In this document: positions 54,112 through 62,606 of the stretch, one piece after another
Position numbering within the stretch: the stretch's first letter is position 1
Layout: each line of letters starts with the position of its first letter
DNA from: Bacillus sp. DNRA2
GTDB taxonomy: Bacteria > Bacillota > Bacilli > Bacillales > Cytobacillaceae
Assembly (NCBI RefSeq): GCF_012843265.1
Contig: NZ_JABAIT010000008.1
Span: 62,001 to 126,000 of the forward strand
Length of the DNA: 64,000 nt
Direction: 5' to 3'
Position numbers and translations under genes: made by a program
Notes under the pieces: generated by a model
The model's database searches: none
Seen by the model: the letters and a program-made list of their open reading frames with translations, nothing else
Told to the model about the DNA's origin: nothing

Positions 54112-55275
54112 ATGAAGAAAAGCGTTAAGCTACAGATGCTGTTATCTGTTGTTTTGATTGCAGCCTTTGCATATTATTATTTTTACCAAGATGCTCAATC
54201 ACTCACAGTTGAGAGTTCAAACTCAGTGAAGGTTCGCACCCATGGAGTGAGAACTTCCGCTAGCGTAAATGCTGATAAGGAAATTGTCCAAACTGCAACG
54301 ATTGGTGCGATTGGTGATATCTTAATCCATGATTGGGTTTATCAAGATGCAGCGATCGATTCTACGTACGATTTTAAACCGATGCTTGCAAATATTAAAC
54401 CTTTTATGACAAAGCCTGATTTCTTAATGGCTAACCAAGAAACGATTCTAGGTGGCGTTGCAATGGGACTTTCCAGTTACCCTACCTTTAATAGCCCACA
54501 AGAAGTTGGAGATGCATTTATAGATGCAGGGGTAGATTTTGTCAGTACAGCAAATAACCATAGCCTTGATAAAGGTGAAAAAGGGATATTGACTGAAATT
54601 GACTATTTCAACCGGGTAGGTTTACCTTACGTGGGTGTTTTTAAAGATCGTGAGGATCAACAGACGCTAAGAATTATGAATATAAACGGAATTAAGACAG
54701 CGATTCTTTCTTATACATATGGAACAAATGGAATCCCCATTCCAAACGGTAAGGATTATCTGGTTAACATTATTGATAAAGACAAAATAAAAGCAGAAAT
54801 TAAGCGTGCGAAACAACAAGCAGACATTGTCGTCATGAGCATTCATTGGGGGATTGAATATCAACGTATCCCCTCAGCTGTTCAAAAAGATTTGGCCCAG
54901 TTTCTTGTTAATGAAGGGGCTAACATTATTATTGGACATCATCCCCATGTATTGCAACCGATGGAATGGTTAACTGATTCAAATGGACGTAAAGCATTTG
55001 TTATTTATTCATTAGGGAATTTTCTTTCTGGACAAATGCATGATTATAAGGATATTGGTGGAATGGTTACGCTAGATGTAAGAAAAACAGTTAGTTCAGA
55101 TGGTGTCAACATCGAATTATCGAATCCAACCTTCTTACCAACTTATGTTTCCAATCAAAAGCTGCAAAATTATCGAGTTGTACCTCTTTCCGATGCTTCC
55201 GCTTTTGGATTATCAGGTGCTCTTGAAAAAAACAACGAAATCATAGCACACATGACCCAGTGGCTCAACAAATAA
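54112..55275 (+). CDS. CapA-family protein (metallophosphatase fold)
   Basis: The 387-residue protein has an N-terminal anchor (LQMLLSVVLIAAFAYYYFY). The PGA_cap domain follows, with GAIGDILIHD, NQETILGG, TANNHSLDKG and VMSIHWGIEY / IIGHHPHVLQP, the metal-binding motifs of a calcineurin-like fold. Relatives include CapA/PgsA of poly-gamma-glutamate synthesis. No capB/capC genes are present, so a role in capsule formation is not supported here. AAGGAG precedes the ATG. It is probably monocistronic. Confidence 0.88.
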   Translation: MKKSVKLQMLLSVVLIAAFAYYYFYQDAQSLTVESSNSVKVRTHGVRTSASVNADKEIVQTATIGAIGDILIHDWVYQDAAIDSTYDFKPMLANIKPFMTKPDFLMANQETILGGVAMGLSSYPTFNSPQEVGDAFIDAGVDFVSTANNHSLDKGEKGILTEIDYFNRVGLPYVGVFKDREDQQTLRIMNINGIKTAILSYTYGTNGIPIPNGKDYLVNIIDKDKIKAEIKRAKQQADIVVMSIHWGIEYQRIPSAVQKDLAQFLVNEGANIIIGHHPHVLQPMEWLTDSNGRKAFVIYSLGNFLSGQMHDYKDIGGMVTLDVRKTVSSDGVNIELSNPTFLPTYVSNQKLQNYRVVPLSDASAFGLSGALEKNNEIIAHMTQWLNK

Positions 55276-55476
55276 GATATTTGCCCCTAAGGTGGGCGAA
55301 GTGGCTACAGCGGAAATCAACAACACAACCATTTAAAAAGTAGTGACAATTGCATAAAAGTTTCATGGCAAAGGTATTACAAAATCATGAATTAACTGTG
55401 TAAACAGTGAATACCCATCGACATTGTTTTCGAGCTTTCTTATAATAAAATCATACCGAGGAGAGGAGTTTTCAAT

Positions 55477-55767
55477 ATGAAAATCCACATTAGTAATGAA
55501 GCAGCACAATGGTATAGAGATGAATTACACTTACAAAATGGTGATAATGTTCGGTTTTTTGCTCGATATGGTGGTCATAGCTCAGTTCAACAAGGTTTTT
55601 CACTTGGACTTTCAACCGAGAATCCTATCGATATCGGTGTTAAAGAAGTCATTGGTGGAATTACCTTCTTCATAGAAGATCGAGACCTTTGGTATTTCGA
55701 TGACAAGGATTTATACATTGAGTTGAGTCAACAATTTCAAGAACCTGAATTTCTAATTCATGAATAA
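55477..55767 (+). CDS. yneR: HesB/IscA-like protein without cysteines, YneR family
   Basis: The 96-residue protein has the IscA/HesB fold pattern (ISNEAAQWYRDEL, ... FSLGLSTENP) but lacks all three cluster-binding cysteines, as in B. subtilis YneR. It is therefore unlikely to carry Fe-S. GAGGAGAGGAG precedes the ATG. It is convergent with yneQ and has a terminator. Confidence 0.88.
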   Translation: MKIHISNEAAQWYRDELHLQNGDNVRFFARYGGHSSVQQGFSLGLSTENPIDIGVKEVIGGITFFIEDRDLWYFDDKDLYIELSQQFQEPEFLIHE

Positions 55768-55771
55768 TATA

Positions 55772-55806
55772 AACAAGCAGGCGATATCCTCGTCTGCTTG
55801 TTTTAT
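55772..55806. terminator. Terminator between yneR and yneQ
   Basis: AACAAGCAG / CTGCTTGTT with inner CGA/CG pairs, followed by TTTATT on the plus strand. Confidence 0.85.
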
Positions 55807-55834
55807 TCTAGTCATATTCGTCAAACGTTAAACC

Positions 55835-56125
55835 TTACCAAATATAATCAACCAGACCTTCTTTTGTTAATATTTCAACCTGTTTCTCGCCGATAAGATC
55901 AAAATGAGGAAACATTTTATTTCTAGCATCAATCCATTCAGGCTTCAATCCATACTGATTTCCCCATTCAATTAAGCGGTTTATGTCCCTACAGCCAACT
56001 TTTGTAACTGTTTTACTAGTAGGAAACCGCTCATCAAGCCAGTAATGTGTAATAAAAGCAATTTGTCCACCAGCGACCTTTTGCTTCCACTCCATAAGTT
56101 CCTCTCGTTTGATCCCAAATGCCAT
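55835..56125 (-). CDS. yneQ: Conserved hypothetical protein, YneQ family
   Basis: This 96-residue, Trp-rich cytoplasmic protein (ELMEWKQKVAGGQIAFITHY, RLIEWGNQYGLKPEWID) has one Cys. Position and size match yneQ in the yneP-yneQ-yneR order of B. subtilis. Its ATG (GAGGG upstream) lies 13 bases after the yneP stop, so the two genes are co-transcribed. The function is unknown. Confidence 0.8.
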   Translation of the reverse strand: MAFGIKREELMEWKQKVAGGQIAFITHYWLDERFPTSKTVTKVGCRDINRLIEWGNQYGLKPEWIDARNKMFPHFDLIGEKQVEILTKEGLVDYIW

Positions 56126-56138
56126 CGAAATCCCTCAT

Positions 56139-56576
56139 TTAAACTTGGTTTATTTGGTGTTTTTTCTTCGCATTTTCATACGCCTCATGCCAATCAGGGT
56201 ATTTCCGTTTAATAGATATAGGACGAAAAGTGTCGTGCTTAACACATACATGCTTCGATTTACCTGTTACTGATAATTCATGAGCTTGATTATATATCTC
56301 ATAACCATATGCTACACGGAACCCATCATATTCTTCTATCCAAGTATGCACAATAGCGGTTTCTCCGTAACGAAGCGGTTTTTTATAAGATGCTTCAATA
56401 TCAATCACTGGTGAAATGATTCCATCTTTCTCCATTTCCGCATAATTGAAGCCTAGATCTTGTATTAGTTTGGTTCTGCCTAACTCCATCCAAATTAAGT
56501 AATTTGCATGATAGACGACACCCATTTGATCTGTCTCAGCGTATCGCACCTCAATTTCTTTTGTAGCTACAAGCAT
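56139..56576 (-). CDS. yneP: Acyl-CoA thioesterase, 4HBT/YbgC-like (YneP)
   Basis: The 145-residue hotdog-fold enzyme has the 4-hydroxybenzoyl-CoA thioesterase motif YAETDQMGVVYHANYLIW near residue 12, including the catalytic Asp. It hydrolyses an acyl-CoA of unknown chain length. AAGGGG lies ten bases before the ATG. It is the first gene of the yneP-yneQ operon, divergent from the glycosylation cluster. Confidence 0.9.
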   Translation of the reverse strand: MLVATKEIEVRYAETDQMGVVYHANYLIWMELGRTKLIQDLGFNYAEMEKDGIISPVIDIEASYKKPLRYGETAIVHTWIEEYDGFRVAYGYEIYNQAHELSVTGKSKHVCVKHDTFRPISIKRKYPDWHEAYENAKKKHQINQV

Positions 56577-56775
56577 ATTTAAATGTCCCCTTCATACTTT
56601 TTTTGCTAAAAATAGACAAATGTAATGGTCAATTTCATTTACCAAACATAAGTTACATATAGACCTAGCAGACAAGCATTAAATGATCTAATGTATCTAT
56701 TTTACATTTGTTCTGTTATCAAAGTAAATCTTATGCTCATAAATGCTCATTTTATCAATTAAGGGGGATTTTAGC

Positions 56776-57180
56776 TTGCCAAAAAAACCACATGGTAAGG
56801 ATATGGTGAACCAAGAGTTACTCAAAAAATTAGTCGAGATTAATTCAAATTTGAACCAACTAGCTTCTACACAAGAATCATTAATCGCTTTTGTAGATGA
56901 TTTCGATGAAATTGTTAACAATATCATTCGTGAAAATTTAGCCTCATCATATTTTCAAGCCATACTGCAAAATATCCTTAATCCTAATGATTCGGACTTC
57001 GGAGAAATTGCCAAGGAATACATGAATATGGAGATAAAACTCATCACTACCGGTGGCACATTACAAGGACAGATTTTGAGTGTTGAAGAAGACTTTCTCA
57101 TTTTCCAAGAAACATTAGGGTATGAAACATTGGTTCCTTATCGTCATATTCAAGGTATCACACTACAAGGGAGTGTTTAA
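56776..57180 (+). CDS. Small protein with DUF2642/LSm-like C-terminal domain
   Basis: The protein has 134 residues from TTG 56776, which has AAGGGGG eight bases upstream. Residues 15-85 are helical and possibly coiled (NQELLKKLVEINSNLNQLAS). Residues 85-134 are a five-strand LSm-like pattern (MEIKLITTGGTLQGQILSVE, TLVPYRHIQGITLQ), as in DUF2642 spore-coat-type proteins. It opens a cluster of two such proteins, two tandem glycosyltransferases and a sugar dehydrogenase. The function is unknown; a scaffold or surface-anchoring role is a guess. Confidence 0.65.
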   Translation: MPKKPHGKDMVNQELLKKLVEINSNLNQLASTQESLIAFVDDFDEIVNNIIRENLASSYFQAILQNILNPNDSDFGEIAKEYMNMEIKLITTGGTLQGQILSVEEDFLIFQETLGYETLVPYRHIQGITLQGSV

Positions 57181-57184
57181 ATTA

Positions 57185-57382
57185 ATGACATTTCAAGAAA
57201 AATTATCTAATTATATATCAACACAAATTTATGTAGCGACTTCAGATGACAATTATACGGGAATCTTACAAAATGTTACGGACAATTTAATAATCGTTCA
57301 AACGATTTTTCCAGGTTACGGTGACATAACTGACCATGTGATACGCATAGATCAAATCGCTTATGTCAGATTAATTCCATGA
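57185..57382 (+). CDS. Single-domain DUF2642/LSm-like protein
   Basis: The 65-residue protein is a small beta barrel by pattern: TQIYVATSDDNYTGILQNVT, LIIVQT and a closing VIRIDQIAYVRLIP. It resembles the C-terminal domain of the preceding protein. The likely start is ATG 57185, four bases after the previous stop. GGGAG lies about 12 bases upstream, inside the previous gene. Its stop overlaps the ATG of the next gene (ATGA), so it is translationally coupled to the glycosyltransferase. Confidence 0.6.
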   Translation: MTFQEKLSNYISTQIYVATSDDNYTGILQNVTDNLIIVQTIFPGYGDITDHVIRIDQIAYVRLIP

Positions 57383-58908
57383 ATCGCCTATCAGTCATCA
57401 TACCGGCAAAAAACGAGGCCGATAGCCTACGCCTCGTTCTAGATGAAGTGGTGAAACTAACTCCAGACGAAATCATTATTATTCTAAATGGGTGTACTGA
57501 TTCTAGTAGACATAGCCTCAATCAATATCCTTGCAAAATCATTGAGTACCCACTACCGTTAGGCAATGATACAGGTCGTGCCCTAGGTGCCTATCATTCC
57601 ATTGGTGACATTATCCTTTTTCTCGATGGAGATATTCCAATTTCCGCCTTAGAATTAGCGCCCTTTGTTGAAAGTATTAAACAAGGTCATGATATTGCTC
57701 TTAACAACTTAATTTGGTCTAGTTGTTTGCCCATTAGACCTCATACAACGACCGTCATTAAACAAGCTACCAATCATTTGCTCAAACAATCACAGCTTTC
57801 AGTGAATTCCATCCTTGCCATCCCTCATGCCCTAAGTAGAAAAGCTTTAAATATGATCGGCTGGTGGAATTTAGTGGATCCGGTGCTCACACAAGCAATA
57901 GCAGCTGAAAACGGGTTATCCATTCATGCTCCCATAAGTATAGATGTAATCCATCGTAATAAGGTGCGAAATATTCATTTAAATATCGAAATGAACTCCC
58001 CCTACCCTATTACGACAAATCGAATTATTGGTGACCACTTAACAGCAATCCATTATCTTTTACAACAACGCGGTTTTCGCGGAGGCTTTTCAGAAGGGAA
58101 TCGAAACCGTGCTGTCTTAAAAACGATAACCCCTCAAAAATTAACTGTTAAAGGAAGGCGGAGTGCGGTTATTCCAGTTGGTGAAGAGGCTGCAACAATT
58201 GAAGGTGTGATAAAATCAGTCAAAAATGCAGGAATCACGGAAATTATTGTTGTCGCTAATGGAGCCGATGAAACTACGATAAAGAAGGCTCGTCTTACAG
58301 GGGCAAACGTGATTGTTTATAACAAAGCTCTCGGACATAATGTCGGTCGAGCGATTGGCGCTCTATTTTGTACAGGTGAAACCATCCTTTTTGTTGATGG
58401 GGATTTCATCGTTCCTTCAGAAGATTTAGTTCCATTCATTACAGCTGTAGAAAACGGAACAGATATCGCTCTCAATAATTTGGAATCGTTATTAGATCGC
58501 TTTTATCCCATCGACCCCATTAGTGCCGTAAAATATTTCTTGAATATTTCTTTAAACATGCCAACTTTACTTAACAACTCCCTCACCGCCGTACCTTTTG
58601 CAATAAAAAAACAAGTGATTGAATCCATCGGTTACGATTCCTTAATCATCCCTCCACTGGCTTTAGCAAAAGCAATCCTGATGGGTTATGAACCAAGGGC
58701 TGTTCATTATGTGAATGTAGTTGAGCCAAACCGGCGTCGATCGGAGCATGAAATCGAAAAAGGAAGAATCCCAGCTTTTGACCGTATATTTGGTGATCAC
58801 ATGGAAGCGTTTCAATTTTTATTAAGCAAAAAGGATGAACGCGGAGGATTCAGTGATGGAAATCGGGACCGATCCGAAATATCTCGATTATTAATTGGAG
58901 GAGAATAA
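57379..58908 (+). CDS. Tandem double-domain GT2-type glycosyltransferase
   Basis: The 509-residue protein consists of two related GT-A halves. The first (1-245) has SVIIPAKNEADSLRLVLDEV, IILNGCTDSS, LGNDTGRALGAY and FLDGDIPI (DGD at 83-85). The second (255-509) has AVIPVGEEAATIEGVIKSV, IVVANGADETT, LGHNVGRAIGAL and FVDGDFIV (DGD near 340). Both end in a (F/G)FS-(E/D)-GNR-(N/D)-R motif. In the second half the conserved PxxNE is PVGEE. There is no membrane segment or signal peptide. It is coupled to the small gene upstream and to the dehydrogenase downstream. The sugar and acceptor are unknown. Confidence 0.85.
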   Translation: MNRLSVIIPAKNEADSLRLVLDEVVKLTPDEIIIILNGCTDSSRHSLNQYPCKIIEYPLPLGNDTGRALGAYHSIGDIILFLDGDIPISALELAPFVESIKQGHDIALNNLIWSSCLPIRPHTTTVIKQATNHLLKQSQLSVNSILAIPHALSRKALNMIGWWNLVDPVLTQAIAAENGLSIHAPISIDVIHRNKVRNIHLNIEMNSPYPITTNRIIGDHLTAIHYLLQQRGFRGGFSEGNRNRAVLKTITPQKLTVKGRRSAVIPVGEEAATIEGVIKSVKNAGITEIIVVANGADETTIKKARLTGANVIVYNKALGHNVGRAIGALFCTGETILFVDGDFIVPSEDLVPFITAVENGTDIALNNLESLLDRFYPIDPISAVKYFLNISLNMPTLLNNSLTAVPFAIKKQVIESIGYDSLIIPPLALAKAILMGYEPRAVHYVNVVEPNRRRSEHEIEKGRIPAFDRIFGDHMEAFQFLLSKKDERGGFSDGNRDRSEISRLLIGGE

Positions 58909-60170
58909 TGATTGAAAATACGAAAATAGCAATAATAGGTTTAGGCTTTGTTGGCTTACCGCTAGCGATCCTTTTTGCAGGGAAAGGGTACAAAGTATAT
59001 GGTTTTGATGTAGATCCCCAAAAAATCCAAATGTTAAACGAAGGTACAAGCTATATTACGGATGTTTCAAATTTTGAGATTCAAACATTACACAAACAAT
59101 ATGGCTTTGAAGCTAGCTTACCTTCATCAAAAATTCAAGAAGTGGCATATATTATTGTCACGGTGCCGACTCCGTTTGACGAGGAAAAAATGAAACCTGA
59201 TTTAACAGCGCTAGTCACTGCCTCTAAGTACATTGCTGAACACTTGGCTAGTAATCAAACGGTTATTTTTGAGAGTTCTACTTACCCAGGAACATTAGAG
59301 GAAGTGGTCCTCCCAATCCTAACAACATCAGGCTTAACAGTGGGCAAGGATTTCTTTTTGGGCTATTCACCAGAACGGATTGACCCTGGTAACCTAACGT
59401 TAACAGTCGAACAAATTCCGAAAGTAGTTAGTGGGTTAACCCATACTTGTAAAACAAAGGTACACGAATTTTATTCTACTGTATTTCAAAAAACGGTACC
59501 TGTAAGTTCGCCAAAAGTAGCTGAAATGACAAAACTGTTTGAAAACATCCAGCGTTTAATCAATATCTCTCTCGTTAATGAACTGCAGCTAATTTGCGAG
59601 AAAATGGGAATTGATTTTCGTGAGGCAATAGATGCAGCTTCAACAAAACCCTTTGGTTTTACCCCTTACTATCCTGGCCCCGGTATAGGTGGACACTGTA
59701 TTCCAGTCGACCCTTTGTACTTTCAGTGGAAAGCTTCTCATTATGGTCAATCCAGTAAACTAATCCAATCTGCGCACAAAATTAATCAATCTATACCGTT
59801 AGAGATTATCAATAAAATTAACAGCAAACTTGCCAATCAACCAAATAACAGGTCTGTGCTATTGCTTGGATTAACATACAAAAAAAACATTGCAGATCTT
59901 CGCGAATCACCTGCAATGGTTATTTTTAAAAAGCTAGTAGAATCATCCATCGATGTGCAATATCATGATCCGTTCATTCCCACTGTAAACATCAATGACA
60001 AAATCTATCATTCTATGCCGCTTACTACTCAAACGATTAAATCTGCTAATATCATTGTTGTTCTAACAGATCATACATCAATAGATTGGCAATTCGTAAG
60101 CGATCATGCACAAAATATAATTGACACACGTGGTGTAATCAGGAATCGGTTAGATAAAGGAGTATCCTAG
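58908..60170 (+). CDS. UDP-sugar 6-dehydrogenase (WbpA/WecC type)
   Basis: The 420-residue NAD-dependent enzyme oxidises the C6 of a UDP-hexose to a uronic acid. The N-terminal Rossmann motif is IIGLGFVGLPLAILFAGKGY. ESSTYPGTLEEVVLPIL is typical of the UDP-GlcNAc/UDP-ManNAc subgroup. The catalytic Cys is in PGPGIGGHCIPVDP near residue 265, and LLGLTYKKNIADLRESPA is the C-terminal domain. Its ATG overlaps the stop of the glycosyltransferase by one base, so the two are linked. It probably supplies the uronic acid donor for the tandem glycosyltransferases on either side. Confidence 0.92.
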   Translation: MIENTKIAIIGLGFVGLPLAILFAGKGYKVYGFDVDPQKIQMLNEGTSYITDVSNFEIQTLHKQYGFEASLPSSKIQEVAYIIVTVPTPFDEEKMKPDLTALVTASKYIAEHLASNQTVIFESSTYPGTLEEVVLPILTTSGLTVGKDFFLGYSPERIDPGNLTLTVEQIPKVVSGLTHTCKTKVHEFYSTVFQKTVPVSSPKVAEMTKLFENIQRLINISLVNELQLICEKMGIDFREAIDAASTKPFGFTPYYPGPGIGGHCIPVDPLYFQWKASHYGQSSKLIQSAHKINQSIPLEIINKINSKLANQPNNRSVLLLGLTYKKNIADLRESPAMVIFKKLVESSIDVQYHDPFIPTVNINDKIYHSMPLTTQTIKSANIIVVLTDHTSIDWQFVSDHAQNIIDTRGVIRNRLDKGVS

Positions 60171-60171
60171 C

Positions 60172-60249
60172 ATGGCGAATATAAGAATTGTTATCACTCA
60201 AAGCATATCAATAACGACTCAATGGTTAATTAAAACTGGGGCTGTTTGA
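60172..60249 (+). CDS. Possible 25-residue leader/mini-ORF
   Basis: ATG 60172 lies nine bases after AAGGAG and one base after the dehydrogenase stop. The frame (MANIRIVITQSISITTQWLI...) ends one base before the TTG start of the next glycosyltransferase. Placement and ribosome site are good. The peptide has no recognised family, and the frame may only serve to couple translation. Confidence 0.35.
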   Translation: MANIRIVITQSISITTQWLIKTGAV

Positions 60250-60250
60250 T

Positions 60251-61840
60251 TTGAAAAAAAGATTACTTTCGATTGTTATTCCAGCTTGTAACGAAGAAGA
60301 AACCATTTCACAAGTTATTCAGTCATGCTTACAACTAGCCCCCTTTGAAATTATTGTCGTTGCCAATGGTTGTACAGACTCGACAGTAAACATTGCGAAA
60401 AATTCTTCACCCATTGTAAAAGTGATTCAAATAGACAGCCCGCTCGGAAACGATGTCGGACGAGCAATTGGTGCAGATGCCGCACAAGCTGAAGTAGTTC
60501 TTTTTCTCGATGCAGATTTTTCAATACCTACGGCACAACTAGAATTATTTTTATCACCAATTTTAACAGGCGAAACAGATGTTGTATTAAATGATTTATC
60601 ATCATTGTTTCATGAAAAAAAACGACCACACTCCATTACTGTGTGGAGACAAGTCATGAACTCCGCCATCATCCAAAAACCAACGATTGGAATAAATTCT
60701 ACGCTTTCCGTCCCCCACGCCATTACAAAGAAAGCGATTCAACAAATTGGTAGTAAAAATCTGGCTTACCCCATCCTGGCGCAGCTTTTATTGATGTCAA
60801 ATCCAACTTTAGCAGTTCGACATTATCCAATTGAAGTCATTAAACTGAATCGCTATCGTCCTGAACTACATCAAACGAATCCTATCCAGTTATCTATTTC
60901 TGAAAAAAGGATGATTGGTGACCATTTATTTGCATTACATCGACATCTAGAAAAGACTAATTCACGCGGTAATTTTGCTGATGGGGATAGAAACAGAAAG
61001 ATAATTGAAGATCTAACTAATCAGCAAAGAACGTTACGAGTTTCGCCTGGTAGAAAAATCATTAACCATTCTAATCTGTATGGTGGTCAATCTCTTTCTG
61101 TCGTTATTCCCGTTCAAAACGAAGCGCATACGATTGCGCATGTAATAAACGAGGTTCGAAAAATTGAGCCTTCTGAAATTATTGTTGTTGTTAACGGGAC
61201 CACTGATAACACAGCGGCATTAGCAAAAGCCTGCGGAGCAACGACAGTTGAAATTGAGTCTAGACTTGGAAATGATGTTGGTCGTTCAATAGGAGCCATG
61301 TTAGCTACCGGTGATATTATCTTATTTATTGATGGAGATTTCCCCATTCCAGCTAAAGATCTATTCCCTTATGCAAAGGCGATTTCAAATGGAATTGATT
61401 TAACCCTCAATAATTTGGATTACTATTTAGATTTACGTTTTCCATTAAATATTGTCACGGCATTAAAATATGCTGTTAATTTGGCTTATGACCATAAGGA
61501 TTTAGGAATTGGATCGATGGTGGCAGTCCCTCATGCTTTAAGCAGGAAAGCACTAAATCGGATAGGCGTGGAATGCTTGCTGTCACCCGTTGTTGCCCAA
61601 GGAAAAATCATGTTGAATAATACACTAAAGATTAAAAATATCCACTTAGTAGAAGTCGATAAATTAAATAAAATTCGTCCGAGCGAGCATTTTTCAAAAA
61701 GCGGCTTCCCAAAAGCAGTTGAACGAATTATAGGGGATCATATAGAAGGATTATCTTATCTCTTCATGCAAACTAGCGAACGCGGACTTTTTGCTGAGGA
61801 TCAACGAAGAATCCATTTATTAGATCAGTTTATCAAATAA
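60251..61840 (+). CDS. Second tandem double-domain GT2-type glycosyltransferase
   Basis: The 529-residue protein from TTG 60251 repeats the layout of the gene at 57379. The first half (1-262) has SIVIPACNEEETISQVIQSC, VVANGCTDST, LGNDVGRAIGAD and FLDADFSI (87-89). The second half (273-529) has SVVIPVQNEAHTIAHVINEV, VVVNGTTDNT, LGNDVGRSIGAM and FIDGDFPI (near 361). The two halves end in FADGDRNRK and FAEDQRR. All four halves in the cluster are recognisably homologous. The ribosome site is weak (GGGG about eight bases upstream), so it may depend on coupling. It is the last gene of the cluster. Confidence 0.85.
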   Translation: MKKRLLSIVIPACNEEETISQVIQSCLQLAPFEIIVVANGCTDSTVNIAKNSSPIVKVIQIDSPLGNDVGRAIGADAAQAEVVLFLDADFSIPTAQLELFLSPILTGETDVVLNDLSSLFHEKKRPHSITVWRQVMNSAIIQKPTIGINSTLSVPHAITKKAIQQIGSKNLAYPILAQLLLMSNPTLAVRHYPIEVIKLNRYRPELHQTNPIQLSISEKRMIGDHLFALHRHLEKTNSRGNFADGDRNRKIIEDLTNQQRTLRVSPGRKIINHSNLYGGQSLSVVIPVQNEAHTIAHVINEVRKIEPSEIIVVVNGTTDNTAALAKACGATTVEIESRLGNDVGRSIGAMLATGDIILFIDGDFPIPAKDLFPYAKAISNGIDLTLNNLDYYLDLRFPLNIVTALKYAVNLAYDHKDLGIGSMVAVPHALSRKALNRIGVECLLSPVVAQGKIMLNNTLKIKNIHLVEVDKLNKIRPSEHFSKSGFPKAVERIIGDHIEGLSYLFMQTSERGLFAEDQRRIHLLDQFIK

Positions 61841-61852
61841 TTGGTGATTAGT

Positions 61853-61885
61853 GAAAAGACCTATTCACTTTGAATAGATCTTTTC
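61853..61885. terminator. Hairpin between the glycosylation cluster and tlp
   Basis: AAAAGACCTATTC pairs with GAATAGATCTTTT (one mismatch) over a 5-base loop. Modest T runs lie on both sides, so it may end both convergent units. Confidence 0.7.
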
Positions 61886-61894
61886 TTCATTTAA

Positions 61895-62116
61895 TTATTT
61901 TCGAGCTCGCGCTTCATCTTTTACTTCTAATCGCATCGCATCAATACTTTCGCGACGGCGATCATTCTTCGCCTCAATCTGGGCTTTTTCTTCTGGGCTT
62001 GCAAATTCTAACGCTTCCTCAGCCTCGTCCATGTTTTCGATTGTATGAACAATCATTTCCTGCAGCTTTTCAACGTTATCACTACGATCATCTGGATTAG
62101 TTCGATTTTGAGCCAT
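61895..62116 (-). CDS. tlp: Small acid-soluble spore protein Tlp
   Basis: The 73-residue acidic, helical protein begins AQNRTNPDDRSDNVEKLQEM and ends DEARARK, the Tlp signature. It is a minor protein of the spore core, made in the forespore. GGAGG precedes the ATG. It follows sspN on the same strand, as in B. subtilis. Confidence 0.95.
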   Translation of the reverse strand: MAQNRTNPDDRSDNVEKLQEMIVHTIENMDEAEEALEFASPEEKAQIEAKNDRRRESIDAMRLEVKDEARARK

Positions 62117-62220
62117 TTTTCATCATCCTCCAATTTCGTTAAGCTTGATACAAAATTAGTTTGTAACGAAACCTTAAAAAAATCTGAGGAAAAGTAAGGA
62201 AATTCAAGATAAAAAATAAA

Positions 62221-62238
62221 GCCCACCATTTGGCGGGC
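62221..62238 (-). terminator. Hairpin after sspN
   Basis: GCCCACC and GGCGGGC pair (one mismatch) over a 4-base loop. On the minus strand TTTATTTTTTA follows. It lies between sspN and tlp, so tlp may need its own promoter or read-through. Confidence 0.75.
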
Positions 62239-62258
62239 TGACTTGTAAAAGGATATAT

Positions 62259-62402
62259 TTATTCCCCTTTAGTTTGGATGACTTGGGCGTGTTTTCCAGA
62301 TGTATCCTGCATTTGCTTCCCTTTATTGCCTCCAAATCCTCGGGGTTGCGTACCTAGGGTTTCTGGAACAAAAGCCTGACTTCTCTTCTTCTGATTGCCC
62401 AT
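62259..62402 (-). CDS. sspN: Small acid-soluble spore protein SspN
   Basis: The 47-residue protein ([10 protein letters not shown] at the start, then [17 protein letters not shown]) contains the SspN core [10 protein letters not shown]. It is a minor small spore protein of the forespore. GAGGAGGG precedes the ATG at 62402. It lies directly upstream of tlp, the known partner gene. Confidence 0.92.
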   Translation of the reverse strand: MGNQKKRSQAFVPETLGTQPRGFGGNKGKQMQDTSGKHAQVIQTKGE

Positions 62403-62471
62403 ATATTAATCCCTCCTCATAAATAGCTTACCCATTTATGAAAGGAACTTCGTTAGGAAATGCATCCAAAT

Positions 62472-62606
62472 TTATTCTGCTTTTTCCAATCTTTTTTCTT
62501 CAATGCGATCTTCGATTTTTTCCATCGCAACACGGTCATTTAATAACTGACGCTTGTTTTCGGAAACTAACTCTGCGAAGGAGCGTTTTCTTGGTTTTCT
62601 CATCAT
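62472..62606 (-). CDS. FbpB-family small basic protein
   Basis: The 44-residue protein starting at ATG 62606 or 62603 (AAGGAAGG upstream) reads RKPRKRSFAELVSENKRQLL then a charged helix. This is the pattern of FbpB-type Fur-regulated basic proteins and related small Bacillus proteins. In B. subtilis FbpB helps the small RNA FsrA in iron sparing. No convincing Fur box was found upstream, so iron control is not shown here. Confidence 0.7.
   Translation of the reverse strand: MMRKPRKRSFAELVSENKRQLLNDRVAMEKIEDRIEEKRLEKAE

Noticed and set aside
54112-55275. Poly-gamma-glutamate capsule locus
   Set aside because: Only a CapA-like gene is present; capB, capC and capD partners are absent.
56640-56660. 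CATAAGTTA as a sigma-K -10 for the glycosylation cluster
   Set aside because: It fits CATAnnnTA, but no AC -35 lies at 16-17 bases, and such short motifs occur by chance in AT-rich DNA.
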